Positions 61,001 to 64,000 of a stretch of 64,000 nt of DNA are shown here, in pieces. Each line of letters begins with the position of its first letter. Within the stretch, counting starts at the first letter, position 1. The notes under the pieces are model-generated. The model searched no databases. It saw nothing but the letters and a program-made list of their open reading frames with translations, and was not told the DNA's origin. The DNA comes from Myxococcales bacterium (GTDB lineage Bacteria; Myxococcota_A; Polyangia; Nannocystales; Nannocystaceae), in the NCBI GenBank assembly GCA_020633315.1, contig JACKDV010000002.1, positions 186,001 through 250,000 on the forward strand. The letters are read 5' to 3'. Position numbers and translations under genes: made by a program.

Positions 61001-64000
61001 CTGGCTGGTGACCGGCGGGCTCGGAGGCGTGGCCTTCGAGGTGGCCCGGTACCTGCTGAGCGAGCGACGGGCGAGGCTGCTGCTCGTGGGCCGCACGCTC
61101 TCGGGCGGCGAGCGGGCGACCCGACTCGCGACCCTGTCCTCGCTGGCGGCCCAGAAGGGCGGGGAGCTGCGCTTCGTTCCGCTCGACGTGGCCGACGAGC
61201 CGGCGCTCCGCCGGGCGGTGGCCGAGGCCGAGACCACGTGGGGGACGCTCGATGGGGCCCTGCACCTCGCGGGCGTGCTCGACGAGCGACCGCTGCTCGA
61301 GGAGGAGCATGAGCACCTCAGGGCAGCTCTCCTCGCCAAGGTGGAGGGCACGCTCGTGCTCGAGCGCGTGCTGTCCGAGCGACCCGCGGCGGCGCTGGTG
61401 CTGTTCTCGTCGACGGCGAGCGTGCTCGGCTCCTACGGCGCGGGGGCCTATGCGGCCGCCTGTCGCTTCATGGAGGCTCGCGCCCACGCCCGACGGCGCG
61501 CGGGCAGGGTCGCGACCTGGTGCGTGGCCTGGCATCGCTGGGAGGACACGGGGATGAGCCGCGACCGCCCCGCGCCCGGCCGACCCGGGGCCGAGCGGCT
61601 CACGCCGGCACGGGGCATCGCGTCGCTGCTCGTCGCCCTCCATGCGCTGGACGATCTGATCATCGGCATCGATCCCGCCGAGCTCGATCTGCGGCGACGC
61701 TGCGGCGACGCGACGCCGCTGCGCGCCCTGGAGATCGCCGGCGAGCCCGAGCCCACCCCGCCGCCGCTCCGCGATCGCTTCGGCACCCCGGTGGAGGCCC
61801 GCGTGGTCCCGCTGCCCGCGGCCAGCCCCTCGGCGGCCGACGGCATGCGGGCCGCTCCGCGGGGCCGCGCCGAGCAGACCGTGGCCGCGATCTGGTGCGA
61901 GCTGCTGCAGCGCGATCGGGTGGGCGCTCGCGACAACTTCTTCGATCTGGGGGGCCACTCGCTGTTGCTGGCCCGGGTGCGGGCTCGGCTGGAGCGGGCG
62001 TTCGGTCGCGAGGTGCCGATCCTCGAGCTGTTCCGGCGGCCGACCGTGGCGGCCCTGGCCGCCTGGCTCTCCGACGAGCCCGAGCCCGGCGCGGCACCGG
62101 CTCCCACCGCGCTCGAGCCGACCCGGGAGCGGGCGGTGGCGATCGTGGGCATGGCCTGCCGCCTGCCCGGCGCGCCCACCATCGACGCGCTGTGGGAGGG
62201 CCTGACGGCGGGGGTGGAGTCGGTGCGCTTCTTCTCCGACGAGGAGCTGGCCGCGGCCGGCGTGCCCGAGGCGGTGCGCCGTGATCCCCGGTACGTGCCC
62301 GCCCGCGCGGTGCTCGACGACGTGGCCGGCTTCGACGCGGAGCTCTTCGGCCTGAGCCCGCGCGACGCGGCGCTCACCGATCCGCAGCACCGCCTGTTCC
62401 TCGAGTGCGCCTGGGAGGCCCTGGACGACGCCGCCTGCGATCCCGGGCGCTACCCGGGGCGCATCGGGGTGTTCGCGGGCGCGGGCCTGGATGGCTACCT
62501 GCTCTACCACCTCGCCGCGGCTCCCGATGCCCACGACGCCCTGGGCGGCATCGCGACCACCATCGGCAACGACAAGGATCACCTCAGCCCGCGCGTGGCC
62601 TACAAGCTCGACCTGCGCGGGCCGGCGATCACGGTGCAGTCGGCCTGCTCCACCTCGCTGGTCGCCGTCCACCTCGCGTGCGAGGAGATCCTGGCGGGGC
62701 GCTGCGATGCGGCGCTCGCCGGCGGGGTGAGCATCGGCTTCCCGCTGCACCACGGCTACCTCCACCAGGACGGCCACATCCTGTCTCCCGATGGTCACTG
62801 CCGGGCGTTCGCGGCCGATGCCGCGGGCACCGTGGGGGGCGACGGCGCGGGGGTGGTGATGCTCAAGCGCCTCGACCGAGCGCTGACCGACGGCGACCGC
62901 ATCCACGCCGTGGTCCTGGGCACCGCGATCAACAACGACGGCGCGCGCAAGGTGGGGTACACGGCCCCGAGCTCCGACGGGCAGGCGGCCGTGATCGCCG
63001 AGGCCCAGGCGCGGGCTGGGGTCTCGCCCGCGGACATCGGCTTCATCGAGGCCCACGGCACCGGGACCACGCTGGGCGACGCCATCGAGGTCTCGGCGCT
63101 CACCCAGGTGTTCCGCGCGGGCACGGAGCGCAATGGCACCTGCGCGCTGGGATCGATCAAGAGCAACCTCGGGCACCTCAACACGGCGGCCGGCGTCGCG
63201 GGGCTGATCAAGGCGGCGCTCGCCGTGGAGCACGGCCGGATCCCGCCCACGCTGCACGCGGCCACGCCGAGCCCCGAGCTCGACCCCGAGCGCGGCCCGT
63301 TCTTCGTCAACGCGGCGCCGATGCCCTGGGCCCACCACGAGGGCCCGCGGCGCGCAGGGGTGAGCGCGTTCGGCTTCGGGGGGACCAACGCGCACGTGGT
63401 GATCGAGCAGCCGCCCCCGCCGGCGGTCCGGGGCGCGGCCCCACCCAAGCCGCGGGTGCTGGTGCTGTCGGCCCACGGCGAGGCGGCGCTCGAGCAGGCG
63501 AGCGAGGGCCTCGCCGCGCACCTCGAGCGGCATCCCGAGCTCGAGCCAGGGGACGTGAGCGTCACGCTGCAGCTCGGGCGTCGCGAGCTCTCGCACCGTC
63601 GCGCGTGGGTGAGCCGCGAGGGGGTCGCGCTCGCTCGGGTGCTCCGCGAGCGCCCCGTGGTCGCTGGCGTGGTCGAGGGCGGCGGCGATCCGCCGGTGGC
63701 GTTCCTGCTGCCCGGGCAGGGCGCCCAGCACCCGGGCATGGGCGCGGCGCTCTACCGCACGGAGCCGGGGTATCGCGCCGAGATCGATCGCGGCTGCGAG
63801 CTGTTGCGACCCCTGCTCGGCGTGGACCTCCGCGAGCTGCTGATGCCGGCGCCAGGCCGCGAGGAGGGGGCCCGGTCTCAGCTCGCGCGGACGCAGCTGG
63901 CCCAGCCCGCGCTGTTCGTGGTGGAGCACGCGCTGGCCTCGCTTTGGATGTCCGTCGGCGTGCGTCCGCGGGCGCTGCTCGGGCACAGCCTGGGCGAGAT
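55056..64000 (+). CDS. Hybrid NRPS-PKS megasynthase (A-T-C-A*-AMP ligase-KR-T-KS-AT..., 3' partial)
   Basis: One frame of 2981 codons runs open from the ATG at 55056 to the window end. Residue positions: adenylation domain about 10-500 (A3 VIHTSGSTGRPKGVTVE at about 158; A5 NVYGTTETTVSTT; A7 YRTGDLG; A10 RTRSGKIDAGAL). Carrier T1 FFDLGGDSLRAAR, Ser 546. Condensation domain about 600-1020 with HHLVADGWS (His 735-736). A short leftover of an adenylation C-terminus (LPRTATGRIDEHAL, about 1090). A second AMP-binding ligase-type domain about 1208-1760 with an altered A3 loop (LSSGSVGAARCIPETH). Ketoreductase about 1765-2190 (LVTGGLGGVAFEVARY; FSSTASVLGSYGAGAYAAAC). Carrier T2 FFDLGGHSLLLAR, Ser 2302. 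Ketosynthase about 2360-2780 (QSACSTSL Cys 2531; EAHGTGT His 2667; SNLGHL His 2707). Acyltransferase begins LLPGQGAQHPGMG and is cut at GHSLGE. By analogy with A-KR modules, the second unit likely loads an alpha-keto acid and reduces it to an alpha-hydroxy acid. The product is unknown. Confidence 0.93.
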   Translation, partial: MIGEPSTPPEQIAGLLSAQAERHPRRIAAEAEGGARIDYATLDARVTALARRLQDLGVGPEVAVGLCMERSLALLVGMLAIWRAGGVYVPLDPALPRLRIETIVEDAALAWVVVDELGGRRLPGSMRTIRIDVEPGASEPGASDEAVTHGATGRRAAYVIHTSGSTGRPKGVTVEHRSLLGLALAQPGLFDADEDAQILQLASIGFDVSVAEVALALASGGTLHLARAASLAPGAPLAQVLRERAITHLMLTPSALRSLGEVELPALRVLVTGGEPCGPDLIERWSRPGRRLLNVYGTTETTVSTTAFESTGSTTTPPIGRPHAGAVVRILDAAGAPVADGVAGEIAIGGPGVARGYLGDPGLTAARFIPDPLGAAGERLYRTGDLGRQRPDGKLELLGRVDDQLKVRGVRVEPGEIEAVLRSCSGVRDAAVGMRVPGGGGEARLVAWVVAPRAEPSAWRGTLRRRLPESMIPSAFVVVPTLPRTRSGKIDAGALPDPPRARPPLATSFVEPAQGLERSVAAMVAEVVRLDRVGADDDFFDLGGDSLRAARLLARLRDELGVEVGWAELMARPTARALAEAVASARGRPSPLALAPTPRDGALPLSAAQQRLLFLHQLDPASRAYGLPALVRLFGPVSVRALERVLDELVRRHEALRTTFPSVDGVPQQRIAEPARVELERVELSGAPAETREARLRAAVRAGLAEPFDLEAGPLWRPCLYRLDAEEHVLALTMHHLVADGWSIGVLVREMAALYGGVELPAPLLQPADVAAWEARRLASGELGASLAFWQRALAGAPRRSTLPLDRPRPATPSHRGARRSIAIPSATADELRALARAAGATPFIVLIAGFAWLLGRRSGAPEVVLGTPVANRGRRELDEVVGFLANTLALRIRLGPVADFRELVGRVRRSVTDAWCHQEVPFERVVAALGPERDTSHQPVFQVLFAFQSPPAEASAGRLRFRLDDLDVGSAPFDLTVQLWDEGDGLAGSILYATELFDAATVDRLVAGYVALLERVAASPDQPLPEPEALPDDVAALLADPAVLDAVIRVRPSTTGERRRVATVALAREASAVAWRPPAAAGIDDVIPVAALPRTATGRIDEHALASLPVVDHGLAEHAADLLRRAGTERVAARVAARVDRPPRLHLYDLLPAPSEPGEAPGSESAARIEPRHASASPSSRRAELARPPAIADGGPLEIPADAPATLPEALLRTVERHGDHELVYVEADGATHQSYATLLHEARVVLGGLSAAGLRPGDRVVLQLDRLRDHYTTFWAAVLGGIVPTTVAVAPVYEAGNAGAEKLRHTLRRLGRPVVVTSRRVLAPLSEWVASEGVRVLCLEELRAGGDVPVHLPDPSSPAFIQLSSGSVGAARCIPETHRAVVRHVHALARHVGYGPDDLSLSWLPPDHVAELLMCHVKGVVLGCRQIHVRTELVLAEPLRLLDLMEAHRVTHALSPNFGYRLLLDAMERAPQRRWDLSSIRRVANGAEQAMPSVTREFLRRTAAFGFDPRAMQPGFGMAEVASVVTFEDAFDPVDGIQHVLRRSLEGTIERVDAEGPEVVSFMRLGRPVPGVELRIVDEDGRVVPEATVGRLQIRGGVVMPGYLDDPEANAAVLTADGWLDSGDLAFLLDGRLTITGRAKETVVVRGAKLYCHEVDEVAGAVDGVELAAACAVTDPETGSEELLVCVVPQAEADPDATVSRARARVTERLGVAPLHVVAVERREIERTTSGKLKRAALRRRFESGGLRAAIRRADLAAEGARTLPAWFHRRVWRRSEIQATRPEHGVTLVLFAPVALAERLSAAGCVCVAPGAPLAPSRYDELLAAAAQTGPITSVVHAAGWGTDGPTAEPEESLLELVLLVRALVAHRQASLEPRAPVRLQIVASHAQAVHESEPVRAERALLAGVVESLAREQPELDLRHLDLPPLGAEAAAAVVLSELRAAAREREIAWREEQRWVLGLAPVVPTPRRTSPLRDGSTWLVTGGLGGVAFEVARYLLSERRARLLLVGRTLSGGERATRLATLSSLAAQKGGELRFVPLDVADEPALRRAVAEAETTWGTLDGALHLAGVLDERPLLEEEHEHLRAALLAKVEGTLVLERVLSERPAAALVLFSSTASVLGSYGAGAYAAACRFMEARAHARRRAGRVATWCVAWHRWEDTGMSRDRPAPGRPGAERLTPARGIASLLVALHALDDLIIGIDPAELDLRRRCGDATPLRALEIAGEPEPTPPPLRDRFGTPVEARVVPLPAASPSAADGMRAAPRGRAEQTVAAIWCELLQRDRVGARDNFFDLGGHSLLLARVRARLERAFGREVPILELFRRPTVAALAAWLSDEPEPGAAPAPTALEPTRERAVAIVGMACRLPGAPTIDALWEGLTAGVESVRFFSDEELAAAGVPEAVRRDPRYVPARAVLDDVAGFDAELFGLSPRDAALTDPQHRLFLECAWEALDDAACDPGRYPGRIGVFAGAGLDGYLLYHLAAAPDAHDALGGIATTIGNDKDHLSPRVAYKLDLRGPAITVQSACSTSLVAVHLACEEILAGRCDAALAGGVSIGFPLHHGYLHQDGHILSPDGHCRAFAADAAGTVGGDGAGVVMLKRLDRALTDGDRIHAVVLGTAINNDGARKVGYTAPSSDGQAAVIAEAQARAGVSPADIGFIEAHGTGTTLGDAIEVSALTQVFRAGTERNGTCALGSIKSNLGHLNTAAGVAGLIKAALAVEHGRIPPTLHAATPSPELDPERGPFFVNAAPMPWAHHEGPRRAGVSAFGFGGTNAHVVIEQPPPPAVRGAAPPKPRVLVLSAHGEAALEQASEGLAAHLERHPELEPGDVSVTLQLGRRELSHRRAWVSREGVALARVLRERPVVAGVVEGGGDPPVAFLLPGQGAQHPGMGAALYRTEPGYRAEIDRGCELLRPLLGVDLRELLMPAPGREEGARSQLARTQLAQPALFVVEHALASLWMSVGVRPRALLGHSLGE

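Noticed and set aside
55722..63986. Minus-strand open frame of 2754 codons opposite the megasynthase
   Set aside because: Very G+C-rich codon use removes stops from the opposite frame. The translation is Arg/His/Gly/Ala-rich without domains, while the plus strand gives complete A, C, KR, T and KS motifs in one frame.

Overview
The window is very GC-rich bacterial DNA that reads as a myxobacterium (Myxococcota), probably of the Nannocystis/Plesiocystis/Enhygromyxa side. Supporting features are the dense set of Thr/Ser/Gly/Asp-rich lipoproteins with Cys-rich 'CGDG...CDDG' repeats and beta-propellers, a Ser/Thr kinase with a C-terminal membrane anchor, a bactofilin, FHA proteins, a minor-pilin operon, a paired b/b' ATP synthase stalk, and a hybrid NRPS-PKS gene. 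This is inference from gene content; no taxonomic marker gene is present except RNase P RNA.

Layout. 1-1.5 kb: the b', b and delta genes of F1Fo ATP synthase, ATGA-coupled, minus strand. 1.8-8.1 kb: bactofilin, double-FHA protein, tandem FKBP lipoprotein, GNAT enzyme, beta-propeller lipoprotein and phosphofructokinase. 8.3-15.7 kb: an unknown protein, ChaC-like gamma-glutamylcyclotransferase, an ECF sigma factor with an overlapping membrane protein, a deacetylase lipoprotein, a bestrophin, a small membrane protein and a methyltransferase. 16.0-16.4 kb: RNase P RNA, whose 3' end overlaps a second methyltransferase gene. 17.2-26.0 kb: an accessory belt of six predicted lipoproteins plus a DUF4105 membrane protein. 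26-33.6 kb: Ser/Thr kinase, DUF3108 protein, pdxA-uvrA operon and a Crp/Fnr regulator preceded by a near-consensus CRP box. 33.8-37.6 kb: a translationally coupled FimT-PilV-PilW-PilX minor pilin operon. 37.7-44.9 kb: a HAD 5'-nucleotidase, a small lipoprotein antisense to its 3' end, divergent glgA and glgC, a membrane protein and a large 'choice-of-anchor I' type lipoprotein.

44.9-50.7 kb is a mobile-DNA scar: a frameshifted IS1182-like transposase, an ISL3 element, an AT-richer remnant of a two-TM protein, a complete IS701 element (matching terminal repeats, CTAG target duplication, frameshifted 3' end), a type II toxin-antitoxin pair whose toxin start looks damaged, and an orphan antitoxin. 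50.9-54.7 kb: an unknown helical protein, six tandem 42-bp palindromic repeats, a PhoD-type phosphatase and another lipoprotein. From 55.056 kb to the window end a single open frame encodes a hybrid megasynthase: A-T-C-(vestigial A)-AMP ligase-KR-T-KS-AT (cut by the window edge). It appears to activate an amino acid, condense it with a second activated acid, alpha-reduce that acid, and pass the chain to a PKS module.

The most unusual items are the A/ligase-KR hybrid synthase with a degenerate A3 loop, the rnpB/methyltransferase antisense overlap, the palindromic 42-bp repeat array, the IS scar carrying a remnant that resembles a defence-type 2TM effector, and the recurring acidic tether after the lipobox cysteine in many lipoproteins.
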